A program made the position numbers and the translations under genes. Of a stretch of 36,368 bases of DNA, positions 26,989-34,247 are shown one piece after another. Under the pieces are notes generated by a model that was given only the letters and a program-made list of their open reading frames with translations, was not told where the DNA came from and made no database searches. Origin of the DNA: a virus. The DNA is taken from positions 1-36,368 of IMG/VR virus record IMGVR_UViG_3300022937_000060; one strand, written 5' to 3'. Numbering within the stretch: position 1 is the stretch's first letter; the number at the start of each line of letters is the position of its first letter.

Positions 26989-27414
26989 ATGAGTTGGACA
27001 TACAAAGGTAAAGTAGTAGAATCAATACCAGATGAATACGAAGGCTTTGTATATCTAATTACAAACAAAAAAACAAAACAAAAATACGTAGGCAAGAAGT
27101 TAGCAAAATTCAAAACTACCAAGCCACCACTCAAAGGCAAAAAGAACAAACGTCGAGGTTACAAAGAAAGCGATTGGCGTGAATACTGGGGAAGTTCAGA
27201 TAGACTGAACGAAGATGTAAAAAACTTAGGCGAACAAAATTTTTCTCGTGAAATACTTTACTTTTGCAAAAGCAGAGCAGAAATGAGTTACATTGAAGCA
27301 CGAGAACAATTTGACAGGCGAGTATTAGAAACAGACGAATACTACAACGGCATCATCAATGTAAGAGTTGGTGGATCAGATAAACTACGCCAGGCACTAC
27401 TAGAACACAAATAG
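26989..27414 (+). CDS. SegE-like GIY-YIG endonuclease
   Basis: This 141-residue protein has a GIY-YIG nuclease N-terminal strand pair: GFVYLITNKKTKQKYVGKK at residues 19-37, followed by a Lys-rich linker, DWREYWGSS and a catalytic-type Glu region in SYIEAREQF. This is the pattern of the SegE-type free-standing homing endonucleases of T4-like phages, which cut a target locus and promote their own spread. The classical GIY triplet is degenerate (FVY). It starts 3 nt after the preceding stop and ends the replication operon. Whether it is an active homing enzyme or a domesticated nuclease cannot be told from sequence. Directly after it begins a 517-nt structured region. Confidence 0.8.
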   Translation: MSWTYKGKVVESIPDEYEGFVYLITNKKTKQKYVGKKLAKFKTTKPPLKGKKNKRRGYKESDWREYWGSSDRLNEDVKNLGEQNFSREILYFCKSRAEMSYIEAREQFDRRVLETDEYYNGIINVRVGGSDKLRQALLEHK

Positions 27415-27439
27415 GCAATATATTGAGCTCTAATAAAAC

Positions 27440-27640
27440 TCCAAGATCCAGCCGAGGTTATGCTCGTTGCCGGTGGTGTGGAATGCTCACGTGAAGAAGT
27501 ATACGATAGGCTTTGAAAGATTGCGGCTCTGAGAAAAAGCAACCGCAGGGTAAGTGTTTTCGCTTGTTAGGGAACAACTGCCTTCCGTTGATATGACGAA
27601 GCTAGAGTAGGGGGATACAGGTCAACCGCCTCCACTTAAT
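27440..27640 (+). ncRNA. Candidate structured RNA of unknown family
   Basis: Several helices can be drawn by hand. TGCGG (27522-27526) pairs with CCGCA (27543-27547). UAAGUG and CGCUUG (27551-27566) form a stem over a UUUU loop with two G-U pairs. CAAC and GUUG pair at 27575-27590. AGUAGGGG (27606-27613) pairs with CCUCCACU (27629-27636) with one mismatch. CGAG (27454-27457 region) pairs with CUCG just downstream. The elevated GC content in an AT-rich phage supports a structured RNA. It matches no tRNA, tmRNA, RNase P or group I intron core that I can recognise. The strand is taken from the neighbouring genes and is an inference. It could instead be a leader or a decayed gene. Confidence 0.35.
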
Positions 27641-27693
27641 GTTAAGTCAAAGTAACATTAATTTGTTTAGTGTTAAATTGAAATAACATTAAA
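27636..27693. repeat. Two tandem near-identical hairpins
   Basis: Hairpin 1 (27636-27661) has stem TTAATGTTA/TAACATTAA, 9 perfect pairs around an 8-base loop. Hairpin 2 (27666-27693) has stem TTTAGTGTTA/TAACATTAAA, 10 pairs with one G-T, also around an 8-base loop. They are direct imperfect copies about 30 nt apart. As DNA they could be paired protein-binding sites; as RNA, tandem stem-loops. Confidence 0.75.
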
Positions 27694-27745
27694 ATCTCTT
27701 TTAACAAGATGGCTGAAGCGACTCGAATAATGCTCAAAAGCTACC

Positions 27746-27765
27746 TTCGCCCGGCAACGGGCGAA
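27746..27765. other. 8-bp GC-rich hairpin with GCAA tetraloop
   Basis: TTCGCCCG (27746-27753), GCAA, CGGGCGAA (27758-27765) is a perfect 8-bp stem closed by a GNRA tetraloop. An outer TGAAG (27714-27718)/CTTCA (27772-27776) pairing may enclose it. No T-run follows, so it is not a typical intrinsic terminator. Confidence 0.65.
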
Positions 27766-27796
27766 TTATGACTTCACAATCTGAATAATACTAAAA

Positions 27797-27816
27797 GCAT
27801 ATGCATTCGCATATGC
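27797..27816. other. 8-bp hairpin GCATATGC
   Basis: GCATATGC (27797-27804), ATTC, GCATATGC (27809-27816) forms a perfect 8-bp stem with a 4-base loop. Each arm is itself a palindrome, so the element could also be two adjacent dimer-binding sites. Confidence 0.6.
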
Positions 27817-27834
27817 CTTAACTAATACTATAAT
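27806..27834 (+). promoter_or_regulatory. Weak sigma70-type promoter candidate
   Basis: A perfect -10 box TATAAT (27829-27834) lies 17 nt after TTCGCA (27806-27811), a 4-of-6 match to the -35 consensus. The -35 part is inside the GCATATGC hairpin. It would transcribe the gene at 27932. Confidence 0.4.
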
Positions 27835-27872
27835 CACAAACAAATAGTTCGTGTTGAGTGTAACGAAAACAC

Positions 27873-27892
27873 AGATGAACGTTAGTTCATCT
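27873..27892. other. 8-bp hairpin in leader of the 27932 gene
   Basis: AGATGAAC (27873-27880), GTTA, GTTCATCT (27885-27892) is a perfect 8-bp stem with a 4-base loop, immediately upstream of the candidate late promoter. Confidence 0.6.
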
Positions 27893-27898
27893 AATAAT

Positions 27899-27906
27899 AC
27901 TAAATA
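27899..27906 (+). promoter_or_regulatory. Late-type promoter candidate ACTAAATA
   Basis: ACTAAATA carries the TAAATA core of the T4 late promoter and is identical to the form upstream of the minus-strand late block (23027-23034). It lies 25 nt before the ATG at 27932, the distance seen at gp6. Confidence 0.5.
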
Positions 27907-27931
27907 CACTATACAGCTGGAACACTTACGA

Positions 27932-29239
27932 ATGAAAATCCTTGACGTTATAGAAAACAAAACCACTATTACATTTGAATCGAGAAAAGCAATTTTCGAA
28001 GATGCTAATCCACGACTTGAGTTTATGGTTGGAGAACTATATCCTATCCAAGGAGGACTGAATCAACCTGTACAACGTTATGCTGTTGGATTAGGTGGTA
28101 ACGATTACATTGAATTTGAAAGTGTAAGAGGAACTAGTGCAAGACAAGCAGCAGAACAATTTATCGAAGGAATCGACGAAGCTGATAGGACCAATACTCG
28201 AGCACTAAGACGAGCTGCTGGTAATAGACCTATAAGGAGTTTTGACGGGTTTCGTAACTTAGCAAGTAGACTAGCAGCAAAAGGTACAATCAGTCAATTT
28301 TCAGCGTTAGCCAATATTCCACGAGCAGGTCCAACTTTAACAAGGATTTTATCTAGTCCAGTATGGGCTGGCTTTTTTAGAATAATTAGTGCAGCAACAT
28401 TATCAGCTGACATTTATTTTTCTAGTATCGAAGTTATAAATGACTTAGAAAACGAAGCTAGAGAAGATCCTAATAGAGAAGAAGAACTTTTCCAACTTAG
28501 AAATATTCTTATTGCACAAATGCATGTTCAAATAGGATTAACACTATATCAAGTTATGAGAACAGCTAGTTTGTTCCGTAGAGCACTAAGTGCTATCAAA
28601 TGGACTGTTAGATCAATTCAAGGTGCTGCGGCATTATCAGGTGTTGGTACAGTACCTAGTCTTTTATCGTTAATAGTTACAGAAGCAGGCTGGTTAGTAG
28701 CAGGATTTGTTATAGCTAATCCTACTGTACAACGAGCAATAGCAGAGTGGATTCAAGATAGTATGTTTGCTGGAATTTTTGACATAGCAGGCCAAGGAAT
28801 ATCAGGGGCATATCAAATACTAGACACTGCATTAGACGGTGCTTTTGGTACTGATGCTATGAGACGTAACCTTGGCTGGGACAATGATCGAACAGAAGCT
28901 GCTGAAGGCGAAATGGTTACCAACAGTGAATGGGCAAAACTTGTGTTCCATGGATTACTGTTTCCACCGGGCGCAGAAAAACATCTAGTGCCTTATATCA
29001 ATCCTAATGAACGTACAAGATTGTTACAAGAAAAATTAGGAGTAACTGCAACTGATTCTGAACAACCAGAAGCAGGAGCCGAGCCTGGTATGGATACAGG
29101 AACACCGTTAGAAGTACCCGAGAATCCTTCGGACTTACTACCACCTACACCGACTCCTGAGCCTGCCGCTACACCTGCTCCTGCACCAGGACCAACTGAT
29201 GCAGAAGGTAGACGCAGACGACAACCGAGAGCTAGTTAA
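27932..29239 (+). CDS. Unknown protein with hydrophobic helices, probably virion-associated
   Basis: This 435-residue protein begins MKILDVIENKTTITFE. Residues 144-165 and 233-264 are hydrophobic enough to be membrane or buried helices (LLSLIVTEAGWLVAGFVIAN). Residues about 85-140 are Arg/Ala-rich. The last ~45 residues are a Pro/Ala/Thr-rich tail ending in RRRRQPRAS. I do not recognise a family. A GTG at 27851 opens the frame earlier, but the intervening codons fall over a hairpin and the late promoter, so ATG 27932 is preferred. The late-type promoter and the neighbouring tail genes suggest a structural or ejected protein. Its stop overlaps the stop of the converging gene by 4 nt. Confidence 0.7.
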   Translation: MKILDVIENKTTITFESRKAIFEDANPRLEFMVGELYPIQGGLNQPVQRYAVGLGGNDYIEFESVRGTSARQAAEQFIEGIDEADRTNTRALRRAAGNRPIRSFDGFRNLASRLAAKGTISQFSALANIPRAGPTLTRILSSPVWAGFFRIISAATLSADIYFSSIEVINDLENEAREDPNREEELFQLRNILIAQMHVQIGLTLYQVMRTASLFRRALSAIKWTVRSIQGAAALSGVGTVPSLLSLIVTEAGWLVAGFVIANPTVQRAIAEWIQDSMFAGIFDIAGQGISGAYQILDTALDGAFGTDAMRRNLGWDNDRTEAAEGEMVTNSEWAKLVFHGLLFPPGAEKHLVPYINPNERTRLLQEKLGVTATDSEQPEAGAEPGMDTGTPLEVPENPSDLLPPTPTPEPAATPAPAPGPTDAEGRRRRQPRAS

Positions 29240-29415
29240 AGCAACGGCATCTTAGCGTTTTTAGTATTTTCAATATTTTCTTTGATAATTTTATTCATTA
29301 TCTCTTGATCTTCTATGTCAGTATCGTAAAGTAAATCATGTACTGATATACCTCCACGTAGATACCAACTGAGTTTATAACAGAAATCTTTTATTTGTTT
29401 TATTTCGTTTTCCAT
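29236..29415 (-). CDS. Small conserved tail-hub-associated protein, start uncertain
   Basis: From ATG 29415 this gives 59 residues with the core FCYKLSWYLRGGISVHDLL and the end NTKNAKMPLL. I associate this pattern (Y/W-x-x-RGG, then E-D-x-E-I-M-x-x-I-I-K-E-N-I-E-x-T-K) with a small protein that follows gp26 in marine T4-like phages, perhaps a hub assembly factor. The ribosome site AAGGA touches the ATG, which is too close, and the in-frame residues upstream (LTSLTNDEINSLAKE) look like a genuine continuation with no ATG, GTG or TTG. Translation may therefore begin upstream at an unusual codon, coupled to the gp26 stop. The function is not established. Confidence 0.7.
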   Translation of the reverse strand: MENEIKQIKDFCYKLSWYLRGGISVHDLLYDTDIEDQEIMNKIIKENIENTKNAKMPLL

Positions 29416-29456
29416 TTCCTTGGCTAACGAGTTGATTTCGTCGTTAGTTAAACTCG

Positions 29457-30308
29457 TTAGCCTTTGGCGAAAAAATCCGATTGGTCCAGACTAACTAAGA
29501 TCTTGTGACTTTTTTTGCATTCCTCAGTACCACACACAACTGTTTGGCTAGGAGTTCTCCATATTCTACTTTGTTTTTCGATATGTTCTTTTACAGTTTG
29601 GAAAATTTTAGCATCGCTTTGTGTCATAAACTCAATTATTTCACCTCTATCAGTTTCAGTTTCACCGTCAACTGTGATGCTTTCAATGTTGTCAAAAATA
29701 ATTTTAATACTGTGTTCAGCTATTTGAGTCAGTATGTTATCAACAAATTGATTTTTTGCTTCTTCATTGTTTTCAAAATTTCTAACTTGTACATCCATTG
29801 CACGTTGTAGTTGTACAGATATTTTTTGATTATCAGTAAGCTGTCTATAGTTAATTGGATGTAGTTTAATTGTAAACTCATCAACAACCAATGTATCAGT
29901 GTATTCAATTGTTCTGTAGAAATCCAGCAAACCAGTGAGTTCAATATCGTAAGTGTGCGTACTTTTGCAATGAGGACACTTGCTTGATACTGTCATACTA
30001 CTACCGTATGTTGCCATGCGTATGGCTATTAACACAGTATCCAAGTCCAAAGTTGGCAAGTCCCAAGGATCCTGTATTGAAGGAATACAACTTTGTATAA
30101 CTCTTGCTGTGGCTTCACCGTTGATAAGCGCATCTGGAGTTTTGAATAAAATTTCGTCACCTGCTGTCATACTATACACAGCAAGTTGAGTATAAACATC
30201 GTTATTTAATGTACCAGTTGAAGAATACTTGCCTTGTGAAGGTAAATCTATAAACACTTTAGGCTGTCTTTTGTATTTCTTCAATGGACTTTCTTTAGTT
30301 AATTCCAT
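29457..30308 (-). CDS. gp26: Baseplate hub protein gp26
   Basis: This 283-residue protein belongs to the T4 gp26 hub family. Conserved blocks are visible: FIDLPSQGKY at 19-28, MTAGDEILFKTPDALINGEA at 47-66, then VIQSCIPSI, DPWDLPTLDLDTVLIAIRMA at 80-99 and ATYG. Two Cys pairs, CPHC at 111-114 and C..EEC near the C-terminus (CGTEEC), suggest a zinc site. The length is greater than T4 gp26 (208 residues). The start ATG 30308 follows AAGGA by 7 nt, and a CATAAATA late promoter lies at 30342-30349. It is read away from the tape-measure gene, so the two tail components share one promoter region. Confidence 0.88.
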   Translation of the reverse strand: MELTKESPLKKYKRQPKVFIDLPSQGKYSSTGTLNNDVYTQLAVYSMTAGDEILFKTPDALINGEATARVIQSCIPSIQDPWDLPTLDLDTVLIAIRMATYGSSMTVSSKCPHCKSTHTYDIELTGLLDFYRTIEYTDTLVVDEFTIKLHPINYRQLTDNQKISVQLQRAMDVQVRNFENNEEAKNQFVDNILTQIAEHSIKIIFDNIESITVDGETETDRGEIIEFMTQSDAKIFQTVKEHIEKQSRIWRTPSQTVVCGTEECKKSHKILVSLDQSDFFAKG

Positions 30309-30322
30309 GATTATTTCCTTAG

Positions 30323-30330
30323 GATAAATA
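30323..30330 (+). promoter_or_regulatory. Late promoter for tape measure and portal genes
   Basis: GATAAATA differs from the T4 late consensus by one base. It lies 45 nt upstream of the TTG start at 30376, in the gap between the divergent gp26 and tape-measure genes. Confidence 0.65.
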
Positions 30331-30331
30331 C

Positions 30332-30359
30332 AATACCCGTATATTTATGGGTATTTTTA
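30332..30359 (+). terminator. Inverted repeat followed by T-run, possible terminator
   Basis: AATACCC (30332-30338) and GGGTATT (30349-30355) form a 7-bp stem with a 10-base loop, followed by TTTA. It resembles an intrinsic terminator but spans the start sites of both late promoters, so a DNA-level role is as likely. Confidence 0.35.
30342..30349 (-). promoter_or_regulatory. Late promoter for gp26
   Basis: The minus strand reads CATAAATA, the same form as the gp6 promoter, 33 nt upstream of the gp26 start. It faces the plus-strand late promoter at 30323-30330, so each polymerase would run across the other promoter. Confidence 0.7.
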
Positions 30360-30375
30360 TTGCGGAGATATACTT

Positions 30376-32499
30376 TTGGCAGAAGAAGGTGACCTGTTAC
30401 GAAGTTTAGGCGGAGCGGCTAATTTCTTTGGTAGAGAACTTAGGGGTGCTGCTAGTGCCGGCATTGCTATGGCCGGGGAACTGCTTAATGCTAACCAAAG
30501 TTTAAGTGCATATACAGGTGCATTAGCTGGTAACAGTAAAATACTTGGTGAGTTTGGTAAAGTTATCAACGGTTTAACCAAGTTTGCTGAAGAAAGTTTA
30601 CAGGAATATCAAACACTAAGCGGCATTGGTGCAACCTTTGGCAAAGAAATGTCAAATATTAAAATTGCTGCTGCTGAAATGGGCATGAGTGTCAAAGACA
30701 TGACTGACATGTTGATGAACAATGCTGAAGGTTTAAGAACATTTGGTGGCACAACAGATCTAGCAATATCACGTTTCAATAGATTTAGTAAATCAATGTT
30801 AGACAGTCCTGCTGGTACTGAACTGCGTAGATTAGGTTATACTGCTGCTGATATTAACGAAACACTGTTGGTCTACAATGAATTAGCACAACAAGATGGA
30901 CTGAACAGAACAAGAAGCACAGACGCACAAGTTGCTAGTGCAAGACAATTTGCTGTTCAACTAGATGGACTTGCAAAACTTACTGGTAAGCAAAGAAAAG
31001 AACTTGCTGACGAAATGAAAGCAAGACGTAGAGAAGGTGACGTACAAGCCTTCTTAATGGGGCAAAGTGCTGAAACTCAAGAACAGTTTATGTTGGCTAC
31101 TCAGAAGATTAGAGACACTATGGGTCCTCAGTTTGAATCACTGTTCCAAGACTTGTTAATACGTGGTGCTCCGATTACTGAAGATACACGTAATGCATTT
31201 ATTGCATTAGGTGGTAGTGCTGACGAATTTGAATCAACTGTTGCAAGTTTCCGTCAAGGCATGAACAGCAATGACTTTAGTTCTTTTAATAATTCGCTTA
31301 CAGGCGCACAAGGTGCTTTCCTTGAAAACTTAAAAACTGACGAAGCTAGAACAATGGCTATGCAAAGTGGATTGAGCGGTGTTGCTGATGCTATGGCAAG
31401 TGCATATGAAAGCAGTTATAACTTTGCAAATGCAGTTGATGCAAGTGCTGAAGGTCAAGAATCAGCAACTCAAACTATACAAAATCTTCAAACACAAATA
31501 TCAGAAGAACAAGTAAGACAAATGCAAGCCACAGGTGGACTGCTTGATAAAACAATCCAAATGCAAGAAGCACTAAGAGAGTTCACTATTGCAGCAACCA
31601 CTGAAGTGTTGCCAAGACTAGAATCAATGGCTGTGCAGGGTATTGATATGTTCTTAGATAAACTTCCTCCTGCAAGTGAGATTGCAAGACAACTTACAAG
31701 TGGAGTTAACAGTTTATTCGATGCTGTATCAGGAGATAGAGGAATATTAAACGCATCAGTTCCTAATTTGATAGAAGCAGGTGACCAAGCCAACGTTGAT
31801 GCAACAGGTGCAGCAGCTGAATCCATAGGTGCAGCAGTAGCAGATGGAACAGCAGAAGAAATTGATGCTACAACACAAGCATTAGCAGCCACAGAAGAAG
31901 AACTTGCAGCAAGAGTTGATGCAGCTAATCAAGCAGTAGTAGATGCTGAACAGCAACTTGCACAATTAACCGCAAGACAAAACGAAGCGGTAATGACTGG
32001 TCAAACTCAACAAGCTGAAGCACTTGGACAAGAGATTGAAGCAACTAGAGCAGAACTGAATTCAGCAATACAAGCCAGCGCACAAGCATTTACAAATGCA
32101 AGAGTAGCAGAATACCAACGCACAGGAGCTGCTCCAAGAGGATTTGCCGAAGGCGGTAGAATTCGTCCAGGTGAAATTGGAATGGTCGGCGAAGCTGGTG
32201 CAGAATTTATTGCAGGACCTGCACAAGTTATGAGTGCTAGGACTAGCATGGGTGTAATGGACAATCTAATGAAATCTATTAGAGCATTGGATACAAATGT
32301 TCAAACTCAGAATGAACAAGCGCAAAGTAGCATAAGTAATACTACAAGTTATGGAAATTTAGAACCTAAGTTTGATGCTATGATTGGGTTGTTATCGCAA
32401 TTGGTAAATGTTGAAGTAGGATCAAGTCGTACAGCACAAAGAACATTCAAAGCAACACGAGGGTTACAAGGTAATATGTTAAGAGGAATAGGCGCATGA
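30376..32499 (+). CDS. Tail tape measure protein (gp29-like)
   Basis: This 707-residue, Ala/Gln/Glu-rich, mainly helical protein has the composition of a tape measure that sets tail length. The best evidence is near residues 590-617: FAEGGRIRPGEIGMVGEAGA then EFI, the common C-terminal motif of tape-measure proteins (GG..PGE.G.VGE.G.E). The N-terminal 120 residues include a Gly/Ala-rich segment, and residues about 500-580 form a strong coiled coil (AEQQLAQLTARQNEAVMTGQ). The start is TTG 30376, 8 nt after GGAG; no ATG is near. The stop overlaps the portal start (ATGA). T4 gp29 is 590 residues and encoded elsewhere, so the gp29 match is by function. Confidence 0.78.
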   Translation: MAEEGDLLRSLGGAANFFGRELRGAASAGIAMAGELLNANQSLSAYTGALAGNSKILGEFGKVINGLTKFAEESLQEYQTLSGIGATFGKEMSNIKIAAAEMGMSVKDMTDMLMNNAEGLRTFGGTTDLAISRFNRFSKSMLDSPAGTELRRLGYTAADINETLLVYNELAQQDGLNRTRSTDAQVASARQFAVQLDGLAKLTGKQRKELADEMKARRREGDVQAFLMGQSAETQEQFMLATQKIRDTMGPQFESLFQDLLIRGAPITEDTRNAFIALGGSADEFESTVASFRQGMNSNDFSSFNNSLTGAQGAFLENLKTDEARTMAMQSGLSGVADAMASAYESSYNFANAVDASAEGQESATQTIQNLQTQISEEQVRQMQATGGLLDKTIQMQEALREFTIAATTEVLPRLESMAVQGIDMFLDKLPPASEIARQLTSGVNSLFDAVSGDRGILNASVPNLIEAGDQANVDATGAAAESIGAAVADGTAEEIDATTQALAATEEELAARVDAANQAVVDAEQQLAQLTARQNEAVMTGQTQQAEALGQEIEATRAELNSAIQASAQAFTNARVAEYQRTGAAPRGFAEGGRIRPGEIGMVGEAGAEFIAGPAQVMSARTSMGVMDNLMKSIRALDTNVQTQNEQAQSSISNTTSYGNLEPKFDAMIGLLSQLVNVEVGSSRTAQRTFKATRGLQGNMLRGIGA

Positions 32500-34247
32500 G
32501 TTGGAAAAAATATTTTACACCAGTTCCAACAGCAGACAACAGAAGCGGTAGTTATAGCCCGTTTAGCTTAAAAGGAATGGGCAATCCAGGGCCTGCTGCG
32601 GCTAACTATTCGTCGCATTTGCCTGATGTTTATGTTGGGTCACCTAATCGTATTGAACGTTATAATCAATACAATACAATGGATAGTGACAGTGAAGTTA
32701 ATGCTGCATTAGATATTTTAGGCGAATTTACAACACAGAAAAACAAACAAAACAACACACACTTTAGTATTCATTTCAATGGAAAAGCGACAAATAGTGA
32801 AGTGCAAGTTCTTGGACAGTACTTACAACAATGGTGTAAATTAAATCAATTTGAAACACGTATGTTCCGTGTTATGCGCAATACTTTCAAGTATGGCGAC
32901 CAATTTTTTATTCGTGATCCAGAAACACAAAAGTGGTTTCATGTAGATCCAAGTCAAGTTACAAAAATTATTGTTAACGAAAGCGAAGGCAAACAGCCAG
33001 AGCAATATGTTGTAAAAAATCTAAACTTTGTATTTGAAAACCTAAGTGCAACACCTCTTAACACACAAAACAGTTATGGTCCAGGTGGCACCAATGGTTA
33101 TCAACAAGTTAAACAACAAGGTATGACTGGTAACAATCATACACCAAGTGGAAACACAAGTAGATTTGCAACAGAACAAGATGAAACCTATGTTGATGCT
33201 CAACACGTTGTTCATTTGTCAATGAGCGAAGGACTTGATCAAAACTATCCATTTGGCAACAGTTTGCTTGAAAGTATTTTCAAAGTTTACAAGCAAAAAG
33301 AATTATTAGAAGATGCGATTATTATCTATCGTGTCCAACGTGCGCCAGAGCGCAGAGTATTCTACGTTGATGTGGGCAACATGCCTTCGCACCTTGCTAT
33401 GCAGTTTGTGGAGCGTGTTAAAACGGAAATACATCAAAGACGAATCCCATCCAAGACAGGTGGTGGCACAAATGTTATAGACTCATCATATAATCCACTG
33501 TCAATCAACGAAGACTACTTCTTTCCACAAACTGCTGAAGGGCGTGGATCAAAAGTTGAAACTCTACCAGGTGGCACAAACTTAGGAGAGATTGATGATC
33601 TTAGATACTTCACCAACAAATTGGTTAGGGGTTTGCGTATTCCTTCAAGCTACCTTCCTACTGGGGCTGATGATGGTGCATCACAATACAATGACGGGCG
33701 AGTGGGCACAGCATACATTCAAGAATTAAGATTCAACAATTATTGTCAAAGACTACAAGCAAACGTTGAAGAAGTTTTCAATAGAGAATTCAAATTGTAT
33801 TTGCGTTCCAAAGGTGCAAACATTGATTATTCAATGTTTGACTTAAAACTTACACCACCGCAAAACTTCGCAGCATATAGACAAGCAGAACTTGACAACA
33901 ACAGAATAGGAACGTTTACACAAATGGCTGCTATACCTTATATTTCAAATAGATTTGCTATGTCACGTTTCTTAGGACTTAGCGAAGAGGAGATTGCTGA
34001 CAACGAACGTCTATGGAGAGAAGAGAATGATGAGAACCTAACTGATCTAGTTACAGATGACTTAGGTGGTGAAATGCGTATGGCTGGACTCAGCGGTGCT
34101 GACCTAGCTGGAGACGCAGGTGGACTTGAAACTGATTTAGGTGGTGACTTGGGCGGCATTGATGGCGGCACTGGAGAAGCACCGGCAACAAATACAGAAA
34201 ATGATTTAGGAGCGGCGCCCTCAGCTAATCCGGCGCAAACTATATAA
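32496..34247 (+). CDS. gp20: Portal vertex protein gp20
   Basis: This 583-residue protein is the T4-type portal, the dodecameric ring through which DNA is packaged and ejected. Typical blocks are visible: YVGSPNRIERYNQYNTMDSD-SEVNAALDILGEF near 50-90, then FKYGDQFFIRD, LLEDAIIIYRVQRAPERRVF-YVDVGNMP near 270-300, and FFPQTAEGRGSKVETLPGG, then LPTGADDGASQYNDGRVGTA. The length is near T4 gp20 (524) plus a Gly/Asp-rich C-terminal tail of ~50 residues. It starts in an ATGA overlap with the tape-measure gene. A consensus late promoter overlaps its stop. The marker regions used to survey marine myoviruses are intact. Confidence 0.96.
   Translation: MSWKKYFTPVPTADNRSGSYSPFSLKGMGNPGPAAANYSSHLPDVYVGSPNRIERYNQYNTMDSDSEVNAALDILGEFTTQKNKQNNTHFSIHFNGKATNSEVQVLGQYLQQWCKLNQFETRMFRVMRNTFKYGDQFFIRDPETQKWFHVDPSQVTKIIVNESEGKQPEQYVVKNLNFVFENLSATPLNTQNSYGPGGTNGYQQVKQQGMTGNNHTPSGNTSRFATEQDETYVDAQHVVHLSMSEGLDQNYPFGNSLLESIFKVYKQKELLEDAIIIYRVQRAPERRVFYVDVGNMPSHLAMQFVERVKTEIHQRRIPSKTGGGTNVIDSSYNPLSINEDYFFPQTAEGRGSKVETLPGGTNLGEIDDLRYFTNKLVRGLRIPSSYLPTGADDGASQYNDGRVGTAYIQELRFNNYCQRLQANVEEVFNREFKLYLRSKGANIDYSMFDLKLTPPQNFAAYRQAELDNNRIGTFTQMAAIPYISNRFAMSRFLGLSEEEIADNERLWREENDENLTDLVTDDLGGEMRMAGLSGADLAGDAGGLETDLGGDLGGIDGGTGEAPATNTENDLGAAPSANPAQTI

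Larger units (their letters stand above)
27786..27904. repeat. TAATACTAWA motif repeated three times
   Basis: TAATACTAAA at 27786-27795, TAATACTATA at 27823-27832 and TAATACTAAA at 27895-27904. The offsets are 37 and 72 nt, close to one and two units of about 36. The third copy leads into the candidate late promoter. A role as operator or transcription-related site is possible but unproven. Confidence 0.5.
27415..27931. other. Gene-free 517-nt region with many RNA or DNA structures
   Basis: This is the longest stretch without a convincing gene in the window. The left part (27440-27640) is GC-richer than its surroundings (75 of 160 bases in 27481-27640) and folds into several helices. The right part holds two tandem hairpins, three further 8-bp hairpins, the TAATACTAWA motif three times, and candidate host and late promoters for the next gene. 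All three forward frames are broken by stops every 20-30 codons. The separate elements are listed individually. Confidence 0.8.

Noticed and set aside
27423-27600. Tiny peptide-like frames (a TTG frame with CRWCGML, and a frame with CSREEVYDRL then KIAALRKSNRRV after a TGA)
   Set aside because: Both are broken by stops within 20-30 codons, lack a well-spaced ribosome site and overlap the predicted RNA helices. A decayed small zinc-finger gene remains possible but cannot be supported.
27440-27640. tRNA, tmRNA or group I intron core
   Set aside because: The CCUCCAC end recalls a tmRNA acceptor, but there is no T-loop, no tag frame with a resume codon, no cloverleaf, and no intron P/Q/R/S core.
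27709-27771. Small ORF MAEATRIMLKSYLRPATGEL
   Set aside because: Twenty residues, no ribosome site, and most of it is the GCAA-loop hairpin; treated as a chance frame.
27851-27931. GTG 27851 as start of the 27932 gene
   Set aside because: The extra 27 codons cover a perfect hairpin and the candidate late promoter; ATG 27932 fits better.
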